DNA from: an uncultured Acetobacteraceae bacterium
GTDB lineage: Bacteria > Pseudomonadota > Alphaproteobacteria > Acetobacterales > Acetobacteraceae
Assembly: GCA_903907955.1 (NCBI GenBank)
Contig: CAIVPZ010000016.1
Coordinates: 59,917-123,916 of the forward strand
Length of the DNA: 64,000 nucleotides
Direction of reading: 5' to 3'
The notes under the pieces are model-generated. The model saw only the letters and a program-made list of their open reading frames with translations. It did not search any database and was not told the DNA's origin. The translations under genes were made by a program, and so were the position numbers. Below are positions 37,301-45,533 of this stretch, piece after piece. Position 1 is the first letter of the stretch, and each line of letters begins with the position of its first letter.

Positions 37301-39856
37301 GCGTCCGGCCTGGGCGATCGTCACCGGGAAGGCGACGCCGGTGCCGGCCGGCAACCGGGCGCGCACGCTGCCGCCCGGCACCAGCGCCGCGCCGGTCAGC
37401 AGCGGGGCAGGGGTCGCGGTCAGCCCGGCATGGCCGGTGGAGTCCGCGGCGCCGACATCCACGCGATAGAGGCCGGCGCGCAGCCAGCGCTGGATCAGCA
37501 TGTTCTGGCCGATGCCGTTGGCCTCGGCATGGTCCAGTTCGGCGATGAAGGCGGTGGCGATGCGGCCATGCGTGCGCAGCCGGCCCAGCGTTTCCAGCCG
37601 GTACAGCCCGCCCTCGGCGACAGTGAGGGCGAAGCTGCGCTGCTCGTCCGCCGCGAGGTCGAAATACGCCGCCGTGCCGGCGCGCAGCGGCGTCGCCGTG
37701 CCGGCCTGCGGCGGCGGCGGGACATCCACCGGCACGGCAGGCGGATGGCGCCACGACAGCACCACGGTACGCGCCTGGGCAGGCGCCGGCAGGGTGACCA
37801 GACGGCCGCCCGGTCCGGCCGATGCCCCCAGCGCGACCGCGATGTCGCCGCCGCCGATTTCCGACGCGCCGAGCGTGCCGCCTGGTGCCAGTTCGACCGG
37901 CACATCCACCGCGATGCCGGCCGGTTGGGTCACCGTCAGCGGCCCCTCGGCCAGCGCCACCGGCACCCGCCGCAGCGACAGGCCGGTGACCAGACCGGGC
38001 GCCCGGCTGGCGAGCAACTGCAACTGCTGGCCGGCGGTGAGCGTCTGCACCCCCAGCGGCAGCACCGGATCGGGCGGGTACGCCGCCGCGGGTGCCGGCG
38101 CCGGGCCGGGCGGCCCGACCACCAGGTCGAGGCTGCCCAGCGCGCCCGGCGGCGGGGCCAGGCTCAGGCCGAGATAGCCGGACGGCAGATTTTCCTGCAG
38201 CACGCGCGGCTTGAGCGACGCCACCGGCCCGCCGGCACCGCGCGCCTGGATCTCGCCGGTGATGCCGCTTTCGAACAACAGCACGGTCGGGCCGCGCAGG
38301 TTGAAGCGCTGCCGCCAGGGCGCGCCGGGCAGCAGCTTCGGCACCGCGGCGGCGACGATGCGCGCCGGCACCTTGTTCTCGGTCCGCTCCAGCAGCACCG
38401 CCGGCGGCACTTCGTCGCCGCCTGCCCCGACGGCGACGGCCGACACGAACCAGGTGCCGGGCTTGGCGGCGGTGCTGCCGGCCGGCTGTTCCATCGCCCG
38501 CAGGGTGAAGCCCTGGCCCTCGCTGCCGCGGATTTCGACCTGCGGGGCAAGCGTGGCCCCGGCCGGCAGGCTGACATGCGGCTCGCGGCTGTTGGTGGCG
38601 ATCGCCGCGGATTGGCCGCCGACCAGCAGTTCCGCCGCGGCGGCCTGCGGCAGGTCCAGCCGGACCAGGGATGCCGCGGCGGGGGCGGTGTAGATCTCGC
38701 TGCCGAGCGGCCCGATCCGGCCGGCGGTCCAGCCCTCGGCCAGGGCGGCGGAGGCGCCGGCGCGCAGATGGAACGGCTGCGCCGCCGCGCCGTCGGCCCA
38801 GGGCAGGGCCGGGCCGCCATAGGCGGTGACCAGGTAGATGCCGGCCGGCACCCGCCCGGCCAGCCGCAGATCGGCCAGCGGATGGCCGGCGGTGGGGGTG
38901 ACGGTGCGGACCTCCGGCACCAGCGTGGTCAGCTCCGCGCCGTTGCGCCACAGCCGCAGATCGGCCAGCGAGCGGCCGGCGGCCTCGATGAAAATCGCGC
39001 CGGTGGTGGCGTCGGTGGTGCCGGACGACGGCGGCACGGCGAGCCAGAAGGCGCGCTGCTCCAGGTCGCGCAGCTCGGCGCTGAAAAGCCGCCCGGGCGG
39101 CGGCAGCGCGCGCGGCGGGGCGGCGTCGCGGAAGGCGCCGACCGACACGCCCACCTGGCCGCTGGCGCCGGCGGCGGCGAAGGCGCGCAGCTTGTAGGTG
39201 CCCTGGTCGAGCAGCAGATCGAGCCGTCCGTCCTGCGCGCCGGCCTGGCCGCTGCGTTCGGACGGGCCGGTCAGCATGTCGATGACCTGCAATGCCGCAC
39301 CGCTGGTGCTGTGCAGGGCGATGGCGAAGCGGCCGGCGCGGCTGACATGCAGTTTGGTGTCGGCCTCGGCGGCGGCGGGCAGGGCGGTGCTGTCGAGCGA
39401 TGCCGCCGCCGCCGGCGGATTGGCCTGCGACGGCACATGCGCGTCGGGCTGCGCGGCCGGCGCCGGCGCCGGCGGGGGGGGCGCGGCGACCGGCGGTGGC
39501 GCTGCCGGCGCGGCGGCGGGCGCCAGGGCGGCGAGGCGCGCGGTGAGCTGGTCGGTCAGGCACGCGGTGAGTTGGGCGGCCGGCACGGCGCAGGCCGCGT
39601 CACGCTCGCGCAGCCAGCGCAGCGTGTCCCGCCGCATATCGGCGCCGCGTTCCGGGGATTGCGCGAGCACAGCGGCGTAGGCGACGGCAATCGCGTGATC
39701 GAGCGCCTTCAGGGCGGGGCTGGCGCAGATCGCCTTTTCGGGAGCGCTGCGGGCCTTGCCGCAGTCGATGCCCTGGGCCTGGGCGGCGCCGCCGCCGAGC
39801 ACGACAGCGGCGGAGAGCAGGAGCAATGCGGACCCGGTCAATCTGTTGCTTCGCAC
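34307..39856 (-). CDS. Giant exported protein with LprI-like domain and repeated beta modules
   Basis: About 1849 residues. The signal peptide is residues 1-28 (LTGSALLLLSAAVVLGGGAAQA). Residues 30-110 look like LprI/DUF1311, the lysozyme-inhibitor-like family: IDCGKARSAPEKAICASPALKALD, then LRWLRERDAAC and CLTDQLTARLAAL, with four cysteines. A Pro/Ala linker follows (112-160). The rest is beta-rich with a recurring (P)AGxYxL motif near residues 340, 751, 795, 853, 998, 1092 and 1798, as in pre-peptidase C-terminal domains. An acidic low-complexity stretch lies at about 1115-1170. GTG 39856 with GGGGAG upstream is chosen over TTG 39910. Overlap with the A2M gene implies a joint envelope role; the function is unknown. 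Confidence 0.85.
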   Translation of the reverse strand: MRSNRLTGSALLLLSAAVVLGGGAAQAQGIDCGKARSAPEKAICASPALKALDHAIAVAYAAVLAQSPERGADMRRDTLRWLRERDAACAVPAAQLTACLTDQLTARLAALAPAAAPAAPPPVAAPPPPAPAPAAQPDAHVPSQANPPAAAASLDSTALPAAAEADTKLHVSRAGRFAIALHSTSGAALQVIDMLTGPSERSGQAGAQDGRLDLLLDQGTYKLRAFAAAGASGQVGVSVGAFRDAAPPRALPPPGRLFSAELRDLEQRAFWLAVPPSSGTTDATTGAIFIEAAGRSLADLRLWRNGAELTTLVPEVRTVTPTAGHPLADLRLAGRVPAGIYLVTAYGGPALPWADGAAAQPFHLRAGASAALAEGWTAGRIGPLGSEIYTAPAAASLVRLDLPQAAAAELLVGGQSAAIATNSREPHVSLPAGATLAPQVEIRGSEGQGFTLRAMEQPAGSTAAKPGTWFVSAVAVGAGGDEVPPAVLLERTENKVPARIVAAAVPKLLPGAPWRQRFNLRGPTVLLFESGITGEIQARGAGGPVASLKPRVLQENLPSGYLGLSLAPPPGALGSLDLVVGPPGPAPAPAAAYPPDPVLPLGVQTLTAGQQLQLLASRAPGLVTGLSLRRVPVALAEGPLTVTQPAGIAVDVPVELAPGGTLGASEIGGGDIAVALGASAGPGGRLVTLPAPAQARTVVLSWRHPPAVPVDVPPPPQAGTATPLRAGTAAYFDLAADEQRSFALTVAEGGLYRLETLGRLRTHGRIATAFIAELDHAEANGIGQNMLIQRWLRAGLYRVDVGAADSTGHAGLTATPAPLLTGAALVPGGSVRARLPAGTGVAFPVTIAQAGRYRLDLVGLGRSFTARLDDAEGWPMATPTSGDTLDLQPGGYRLLVSPEAVEARVVGRLTAVQAPPVFAGHGPHALAFGSTAHATWREPAGADTPRTPDSWRFALAGPANILISIGGGMVGELRPEEDGATDLPLARITGDYTGLLPAGRYRIDATSLGRNDRLDYRLFLTSKELQPDQPLKVSLPAHVPFAIAQARVVSLTSFGAVPVKAVLRRADGSVVGRYGARQDDWNIAVSRLLPAGAYALDLAAAVPPEGGDEVVAPDRPSGEPARDEAADTDASENEDAPAKDDQKPQGTDSRSPPAGGSTAGRPSDDDSASDADEPKKQVELTLTLPEARPAIAAPAQPTALEGGGVHVLTLKQPAPGQLLTAAASGSAALVLTLERQDAAGAWQVVALDQGLAPLVAVPADSRQQAWRAEIWPVDGGSDAIRVAARALDATAAPAGQTALAAVADLPFAVGLAHVGLPAPGVATLQPVPEGTLAGGWPGHALAPVQGGMVIPQGAELWLLSRGTPAAVAVAPLQPAADRAVALVLPEAVQAVLPADPPASGSLRAWLAESGLGQPGLDAGRGMGAAPGSALALGATAPVIRNAGSDDALALRVTPLSLTLLPAQTPQQPVSVMLAGHAALPVVLPAGDKRLHLDLAPGTAAIAGWQGSDAVTAWAGATAISRIAQGAWTEALLVNTGNTPAPVALSWVPAPADPPLRAGGVEKRFFGAAGTFDRRLEGGSGARLVLAGDAEATVGFADGRIRRGRSIALDGPARAVISHGIGPLAVWIEAEGSTPWPQVAARPATPPDRLTLSGPAMAFSLAPDSPVLLNVTTTAPVLLALEQGGRPGTPELFPAGAELHRALAAGPAVLRLYSPHDGPLSGTLELSAQPVTPVSEGLGPTVTVAPGGSAVFGFQLARAATVGLGVRAEPDDAAVRVLDSSGRVVGEGIAQLRTLPAGRYLLEARVPPDAATTLLRPAVIGITPRGSGPPPDVARQYLELVGLAPQGDAR

Positions 39857-40008
39857 ACGCTTGCTCCCCGCGTTCCCGGCCCCGCGGCGGCCGGCGCCGG
39901 GTTCGGGCAAGCTTACCGCGGGGCGGCGAAATAATCGAGGCGCCTGGGTGCAGTTGCCAGCGTCACCAAGCCCGGGTGAGCAACGCGGCTCCCGCCCGCC
40001 GAATTGCG

Positions 40009-40054
40009 GCTGGAGCGCTTTCAGGCTGACCGTAAACGGTCAGCGCGCTCCAGC
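40009..40054. repeat. Long imperfect hairpin (terminator or REP-like)
   Basis: GCTGGAGCGC (40009-40018) pairs with GCGCTCCAGC (40045-40054), and inside it GCTGACCG pairs with CGGTCAGC around TAAA, with a 6-base bulge on one side. It lies between the giant gene and the TIGR04222-like gene. On the minus strand it follows the latter gene by about 60 bases and may end its transcript. Similar two-part palindromes are common in alphaproteobacterial intergenic DNA. Confidence 0.65.
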
Positions 40055-40112
40055 TCCTTGTTTTGGCGGGCAACTTTATCGGCCGGCGGTCGCCGGTCTG
40101 GCCGATGTTGCT

Positions 40113-40895
40113 CTAGCCATGGCCGCCGCCGCTGTCACCGCCGCCGCCCGCATCGCTGAAACCGGAGTCGAAGGCGCCGATGCAGGCATCGAGCGCATCG
40201 AAACTGCCGGGATCGAAACACCCAAGGTCGAAGCTGCCGGAGAAATCACCGGACGCGGACAGGCCGTCGAACGTGCCGGCCGCACCAACGTCGGCGTTGG
40301 CCGAACGCATGGCAGCGGCCAGTTGCCCGGAATGTTTGCGCAGATCGTCCACCAGCAGCAGCGTGCCGCCGAGCGCGAGGGCCAGCGCCGCGGCCTCGGC
40401 CGGATTGGATTTCAGCAGTTTGGGCAGTTGGCGCGCCTTGTCGATGTCGGCCTCGATGCGCCAGCGCTCGGCTTGCCCGGCCGGCGTGGCGCGGCAGGTG
40501 CGCAGGAACAGGATGCGCCGCTCCTCGATCAGGCCGCGTTCGATCAGGGACGGGATGATGAAGCTGCGGTTGTAGCCAGCGCAGCCGGTGCCGAATTCGC
40601 GCTCGGCGCGCCTGACCACATCGCGCATCCGGCCGCCGTCGATCTGCGCCCCGCGCACCACGTCGATCAGCGCGGCGACATGCGGCGGCGCGGTGGGCGT
40701 CTGCGCCGCGACGACGCGCAGGTGCGGCACTTTCCGGTCGCGGAACAGGCCGGGTTCGACCTGCTCCTCGACGCGAAGGATGCCCTTCACCAGCAATGAC
40801 AACAGCGTGATCCGGATGGTGCCGGTGCCGGGGGTGCGGTTCGGCTTGAGCAGGAACAACGCTTCGGCGGGCGTGAGCGGGCTGGTGTCGGGCAT
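40113..40895 (-). CDS. TIGR04222-like membrane protein with glycine-rich tail
   Basis: A 260-residue protein starting MPDTSPLTPAEALFLLKPNRT. The first 140 residues look like a winged-helix-like repeat (IRITLLSLLVKGILRVEE, then SLIERGLIEERRILF), as in TIGR04222-type proteins that begin with a YxLAYLxGG-like unit. One hydrophobic helix lies near residues 172-188 (PAEAAALALALGGTLLLVD). The tail is low-complexity Gly/Ser/Asp/Phe and ends GGGGDSGGGHG, also typical of that group. The function is unknown. It is upstream of, and on the same strand as, the giant gene, but a hairpin and 256 bases separate them. Confidence 0.65.
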   Translation of the reverse strand: MPDTSPLTPAEALFLLKPNRTPGTGTIRITLLSLLVKGILRVEEQVEPGLFRDRKVPHLRVVAAQTPTAPPHVAALIDVVRGAQIDGGRMRDVVRRAEREFGTGCAGYNRSFIIPSLIERGLIEERRILFLRTCRATPAGQAERWRIEADIDKARQLPKLLKSNPAEAAALALALGGTLLLVDDLRKHSGQLAAAMRSANADVGAAGTFDGLSASGDFSGSFDLGCFDPGSFDALDACIGAFDSGFSDAGGGGDSGGGHG

Positions 40896-40965
40896 TGGCG
40901 GTTCCTGCTCTGCGTTGCCACAGCGTCATGGCCGGCGATCGGCCGGCCGCGGCGCCTTCCGGGCG

Positions 40966-42624
40966 CTACCGGAACAGCACCAGCGCGCTGCCCAGGGTTA
41001 CCCAGCCGCCGTACAGCATCGGGATGGCCAGCACGCCCCAGGCCAGCGCCGCCTTTCCGTCCAGCCCGCCGCGGCCGATGCCGTACGATCCGGCATGCTC
41101 GGCCGCGAAGGTTTGTGCCCGCGCCTGGATCTGTGCCACCTCGCTGTCCGGCATGAACCATTTTTCGGCCAGCGGGCGCACCAGGAAATTGCACAGCAGG
41201 CCGAGCACCAGGAAGCCGGCAAGGATGTACATGGTGAAATCGTAGACCAGATGGCGCGGCACGCCGGCGGCGATCTCGGCTTCGCGCACGTAGTTCACCA
41301 CCACCGGTCCGATGATGCCGGCGGTCGCCCAGGCGGTCAGCAGCCGCCCGTGGATGGCGCCGACGAACTGGGTGCCGAAGATGTCGGCCAGATAGGCCGG
41401 GACGGTGGCGAACCCGCCGCCGTACATCGACAGGATGACGCAGAGGAACGCCACGAACAACGCCTGGCTGCCGGCATGCGCCGCCCCCGGCGCGGCGGCA
41501 TACAGGGCAATGCCGAGCAGGAAGAAAATGGTGTAGGTGTTGCGGCGGCCGAACAGGTCCGACAGGCTGGCCCAGACGAACCGTCCGCCGATGTTGAACA
41601 GCGACAGCAGCCCGGTGAACCCGGCGGCGATCGCCGCCACCGCGCGGCGCTGGCTGTCGTCCAGCGCCACGAAGCCCAGCTCCGGCTTGCCGATCAGCGC
41701 GCCGCCGAAAATCTCCTGCAGCATCGGGCTGGCCATGCCGATGACGCCGATGCCGGCGCTGACGTTCAGGCACAGCACCGCCCAGATCAGCCAGAACTGG
41801 CGCGTCCGGTGGGCGTTGCGCAGGTGCACGTTGCCGTGGGTGATCATCGGCCTGGTGCTGCGCGCCGGCGGCGTCCATCCCTCGGGACGCCAGCCCAGCG
41901 GCGGAATGCGGTAGCCGAAGGCGCCGCCCAGCATGAAGGCGAAATAAACCACCGCCATCGCGACAAAAGTCTGCCACACGCCGACGCTGTCGGTGCCGCG
42001 GAAGAGGTTCATCAGCGAATTGGCCAGCGGCGCGCCGATCATGGCGCCGCCGCCGAAGCCCATGATGGCCATGCCGGTCGCCATGCCGCGCCGGTCGGGG
42101 AACCATTTTATCAGCGTCGAAACCGGGGAGATGTAGCCCAGGCCAAGCCCGACGCCGCCGATGACGCCCGAGCCGAGCCACAGCATCCAGAGCTGGTGCA
42201 GATAAACGCCGAGGGCGGAGATCAGCATGCCGCCGCACCAGCACACTGCCGCCACCACGCCGGCGCGGCGCGGCCCGACGCGCTCCAGCCAGCCGCCCCA
42301 CAGCGCCGCCGACGAGCCGAGGAACACGAAGAACAGCGTGTACATCCAGCCGAGATCGGCCACCCGCCAGTCGCAGGTGGTGGTGACCAGGGCGCCGAAC
42401 AGAGTCATGTCCGGACAGGCGACCGGCTTGCCGATGCCGATGGCGCGCGACAGCGGCAGCCAGAACACACTGAACCCGTAGGCCATGCCGATGCAGAGAT
42501 GGATCGCCAGCGCCGCCGGCGGCACCAGCCAGCGGTTGAACCCGGCCTGCGCCACGATCCGGCTGCGATCGAGCAGCCCGGCCGGGCCGCGCGGCATGGT
42601 GTCCGATTGGGTTGTTGCGTTCAC
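40966..42624 (-). CDS. OFA-family MFS transporter (oxalate/formate antiporter type)
   Basis: A 552-residue membrane carrier with about 12 helices. Family marks are the N-terminal HLCIGMAYGFSVFWLPLS, GGVGLGLGYISPVSTLIKWFPDRRGMATGMAIMGFGGGAMIG and, in the second half, GRFVWASLSDLFGRRNTYTIFF. A long cytosolic loop follows helix 6. It belongs to the OxlT-like monocarboxylate/dicarboxylate antiporters, but the substrate cannot be read from sequence. GTG 42624 has GGGAGGA 8 bases upstream. Formate dehydrogenase genes lie 22 kb away, so a formate link is only a possibility. Confidence 0.87.
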   Translation of the reverse strand: MNATTQSDTMPRGPAGLLDRSRIVAQAGFNRWLVPPAALAIHLCIGMAYGFSVFWLPLSRAIGIGKPVACPDMTLFGALVTTTCDWRVADLGWMYTLFFVFLGSSAALWGGWLERVGPRRAGVVAAVCWCGGMLISALGVYLHQLWMLWLGSGVIGGVGLGLGYISPVSTLIKWFPDRRGMATGMAIMGFGGGAMIGAPLANSLMNLFRGTDSVGVWQTFVAMAVVYFAFMLGGAFGYRIPPLGWRPEGWTPPARSTRPMITHGNVHLRNAHRTRQFWLIWAVLCLNVSAGIGVIGMASPMLQEIFGGALIGKPELGFVALDDSQRRAVAAIAAGFTGLLSLFNIGGRFVWASLSDLFGRRNTYTIFFLLGIALYAAAPGAAHAGSQALFVAFLCVILSMYGGGFATVPAYLADIFGTQFVGAIHGRLLTAWATAGIIGPVVVNYVREAEIAAGVPRHLVYDFTMYILAGFLVLGLLCNFLVRPLAEKWFMPDSEVAQIQARAQTFAAEHAGSYGIGRGGLDGKAALAWGVLAIPMLYGGWVTLGSALVLFR

Positions 42625-42892
42625 CCGTTATCCTCCCGGTTGTTGTCGTTGCGCGCGGGACGATGCTAGGGTGTTCCGGTTTTGTTGGCAACCTTACCGG
42701 CCGGCTGGGCGATGTCGGGTGCCGACATGCAGCAAAGCGGTGGCCCAGTTCCTGGCGACAGCGTTTCGCTGCCGCTAGGTGGAGCCTCAGGCGTGGGTAT
42801 CGCGCCGTTGCCACCCTGCGCTGCGCAGCAAGCACAAAAGCCAAAACCGCCAAGGGCTTCTGGCCCCGGCGGGATTGGTTCGGCGTGGTCGA

Positions 42893-42968
42893 TGGCTCCC
42901 GGAGTAGGACTCGAACCTACGACCCAGCGGTTAACAGCCGCTTGCTCTACCAACTGAGCTATCCGGGA
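42893..42968 (-). tRNA. tRNA-Asn (anticodon GTT)
   Basis: On the minus strand a full cloverleaf: acceptor TCCCGGA/TCCGGGA, D arm GCTCAGTTGGTAGAGC, anticodon stem AGCGG/CCGCT with loop CTGTTAA (anticodon GTT) and T arm GTAGGTTCGAGTCCTAC. Discriminator G and the CCA end are encoded. All 76 bases are present. Confidence 0.95.
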
Positions 42969-43112
42969 TCAGCGCGGTGCGCCCCTATAGCGAACCGTCC
43001 GGCGGGACGCAAATGCTGATCCACGCATGTCAGGCAGCCCCTCTTTCCAGGCGCCGCGCCAAGCGGCGTGCGTGGCTGAACGATCGAACGGAGAGGCGGC
43101 AAAGGGGGGATA

Positions 43113-43195
43113 TGCGGGTGGTCGGATTCGAACCGACAAGAGCCGGAGCTCGGGAGATTTTGAGTCTCCTGCGGTTACCATTTCGCCACACCCGC
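43113..43195 (-). tRNA. tRNA-Leu (anticodon CAA)
   Basis: On the minus strand: acceptor GCGGGTG/CACCCGC with discriminator A, a class II long variable arm (GAGCTCCGGCTC), anticodon stem GGAGA/TCTCC with loop CTCAAAA (anticodon CAA) and T arm with GGTTCGAATCC. CCA is not encoded and must be added after transcription, unlike the two other tRNAs in the window. Confidence 0.93.
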
Positions 43196-43448
43196 AAGGC
43201 AGCCGGAAGCTATGCCGCGCAGGGCGGCAAGGCAAGGGAGCACCCCGCTGCCGATCCATGCCGGTCACGCCCGGTTGAGCGTGCCCGCGGTCCCGGCCTG
43301 GCGCCGGGACGGCTTGGTCGCAAAGGGGCCGCGCCGGCATCCACGCGCCGAAATTCATAAGCAGATTCGATCAAACAAATCGAAATCATGCGTTGGATTT
43401 TTGGGACCCCGTGCCGGATCGTGCCGCCCCAGCCCGAGGAGCGCCCGC

Positions 43449-44492
43449 ATGTCCAAACCGATCGCCGCCGCTATCGCCCTTCCGGGGCGACCGTCTCCGG
43501 TGCCGGTCTGGGCGCACAGCCCCATCCCCGGGCTGCTGCTGACCTGCACCATCGCCGGTGCGGCCTATGCGCTGCGGCTTATCCCCGGGGTGGGCAGCTT
43601 CAGCCCGATGATCATCGCCATCCTGCTCGGCACGGCATTGCACAACACCATCGGCACGCCGGCACGCGCGAAGGCCGGCGTGGTGTTCAGCCTGAAGCGG
43701 CTGCTGCGGCTGGCCATCATCCTGCTCGGACTGCAACTGACCACGCAGCAGGTGGTGGCGGTGGGCGGCACCGGCATGGCGATTATTGTCTCCACACTGC
43801 TCGCGACATTCCTGATCACCAAGGCGCTGGGGCGGCTGTTCGGCGTCGACCGGCGGCTGGCCGAGCTGATTGCCGCCGGCACCGCCGTCTGCGGCGCCTC
43901 GGCGGTGATCGCGACCAATTCGGTGACCCGCGCGCCGGATGAGGACGTGGCCTACGCCGTGGCCTGCGTGACCGTGTTCGGTTCGCTGTCGATGTTCCTC
44001 TATCCCGCTTTGCCCGGATTGCTGCACCTGGATGCGCATCATTTCGGGCTGTGGAGCGGCGCCTCCATCCACGAGATCGCCCAGGTGGTGGCGGCGACCT
44101 TCCAGGATGGGCGCGAGGCCGGCGAGTTCGGTACCATCGCCAAGCTGAGCCGGGTGATGCTGCTGGCGCCGCTGGTGCTCGGGCTGGGCATGCTGGCCAC
44201 CTGGCGCCGGGCAACGGAGGACCGGGTGCATGCGCGGGCGCCGATGCCGTGGTTCGTGTTCGGCTTCATTGCGCTGATCGGGGTGAACAGCCTGGGCGTG
44301 GTGCCGCTGGAGGCCAGGCATGTGCTGGTGCCGGCGACCACCTTCCTGCTGACCGTTGCGCTGGCGGCGATGGGGCTGGAGACCGACATCCGCAAGCTGA
44401 AGGCGCGGGGCCTGCGTCCGCTGGCGCTGGGGGCGGCGTCCTGGCTGTTCATTTCGGGCTTCAGCCTGGCGCTGATCAAAATGGTGTATTGA
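43449..44492 (+). CDS. YeiH/UPF0324-family sulfate or sulfite exporter
   Basis: A 347-residue membrane protein with about ten helices. Marks of the family are [82 protein letters not shown] and [13 protein letters not shown]. The C-terminal helices include [16 protein letters not shown]. The family is proposed to export sulfate or sulfite, without strong proof. ATG 43449 follows GAGGAG. The LysR gene 8 bases downstream is the usual partner and probably regulates it. Confidence 0.88.
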   Translation: MSKPIAAAIALPGRPSPVPVWAHSPIPGLLLTCTIAGAAYALRLIPGVGSFSPMIIAILLGTALHNTIGTPARAKAGVVFSLKRLLRLAIILLGLQLTTQQVVAVGGTGMAIIVSTLLATFLITKALGRLFGVDRRLAELIAAGTAVCGASAVIATNSVTRAPDEDVAYAVACVTVFGSLSMFLYPALPGLLHLDAHHFGLWSGASIHEIAQVVAATFQDGREAGEFGTIAKLSRVMLLAPLVLGLGMLATWRRATEDRVHARAPMPWFVFGFIALIGVNSLGVVPLEARHVLVPATTFLLTVALAAMGLETDIRKLKARGLRPLALGAASWLFISGFSLALIKMVY

Positions 44493-44499
44493 TGGGTCG

Positions 44500-45405
44500 A
44501 TGACCCTGGACCAGCTGCGCATCTTCGTCGCCGTCGCCGAACGCCTGCATGTGACGCAGGCGGCGACGGCACTCAACATGACCCAGTCGGCGGCGAGCAC
44601 GGCGGTCGCGGCGCTGGAGAGCGCCCTGCGCACGCCGCTGTTCGACCGGGTCGGCCGCGGGGTGGTGCTGAACGCGGCCGGCCGGCTGCTGCTGCCCGAG
44701 GCGAAGGCGGTGCTGGCCCGGGTGGCACAGGCGGAGCAGGCGCTGGACGATCTGCAGGGGCTGCGGCGTGGCCATCTCGGCCTGCATGCCAGCCAGACCA
44801 TTGCCGGCTACTGGCTGCCGCCGCTGATGCACCGGTTCCGCGCCGCCTGGCCGCAGGTGACGCTGTCGCTGGTGATCGGCAACACCGCCCAGGTGGCGCG
44901 CGCCGTGGCGGATGGCGAGGCTGATCTGGGCTTCGTCGAAGGCGATCTCGTCATCCAGGGCGCGCGGCTTCGCCATGACGATGCCCTGCTGGCGCGCATT
45001 CCGGTGGCGACCGACCGGATGGTGCTGGTGGTCGGGGCGGGGCATCCCTGGGCGGGGCGGACGCAGCTGGATGCCGGCGAACTGGCCGGGGTGGGCTGGG
45101 TGCTGCGCGAGCGTGGCTCGGGGACGCGGCAGGTGTTCGAGGACGCGCTGGGGAAGTTCAGGGTCGATCCGGAGCGGCTTGATGTGCGGATGGAGTTGCC
45201 GTCGAACGAGGCGGTGCGCGCGGCGGTGGAGGCGGGCGCCGGGGCGACGGTGATATCAAGGCTGGTGGCGGCGGCGGGAATTGCGTCGGGTTCGCTGGTG
45301 GAACTGCCGCTGGCCTTCCCCGAACGCTGTTTCACCGTGCTGCGCCACGGCGACCACCATCGTTCAAGGGCGGAGGCGGCGCTGCTGGAGTTGATCCGCG
45401 GCTGA
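44500..45405 (+). CDS. LysR-family transcription regulator
   Basis: A 301-residue LysR protein. The N-terminal winged helix-turn-helix is MTLDQLRIFVAVAERLHVTQAATALNMTQSAASTAVAALE, followed by a linker helix and the ligand-binding domain from about residue 90 (HLGLHASQTIAGYWLPPLM; later VLRERGSGTRQVFEDAL). Its place directly after the YeiH-type gene, on the same strand, suggests autoregulation of that pair by a sulfur metabolite. This regulator-exporter pairing is common (CbbR/CysB-like LysR proteins with YeiH), but the ligand is not established. Confidence 0.92.
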   Translation: MTLDQLRIFVAVAERLHVTQAATALNMTQSAASTAVAALESALRTPLFDRVGRGVVLNAAGRLLLPEAKAVLARVAQAEQALDDLQGLRRGHLGLHASQTIAGYWLPPLMHRFRAAWPQVTLSLVIGNTAQVARAVADGEADLGFVEGDLVIQGARLRHDDALLARIPVATDRMVLVVGAGHPWAGRTQLDAGELAGVGWVLRERGSGTRQVFEDALGKFRVDPERLDVRMELPSNEAVRAAVEAGAGATVISRLVAAAGIASGSLVELPLAFPERCFTVLRHGDHHRSRAEAALLELIRG

Positions 45406-45533
45406 GAACCGGTTCCGAGGGCCCATGGCGGGTCCGGTGCAGCGCCCCGCATTGGCACCGGATGCTGGCGCAATCGCCCCGGTGATGTAGGTTGCGCCCC
45501 CTGCGACAGAAGCTTGCGGATGGAACGACGCGC

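Noticed and set aside
34097..39934. A 1945-codon plus-strand open frame opposite the giant gene
   Set aside because: It has the same antisense composition bias and overlaps the A2M antisense frame. No recognisable domain is present.
43113..43195. tRNA-Leu lacking an encoded CCA considered as a broken tRNA
   Set aside because: All stems and the long variable arm are intact; CCA can be added by nucleotidyltransferase.
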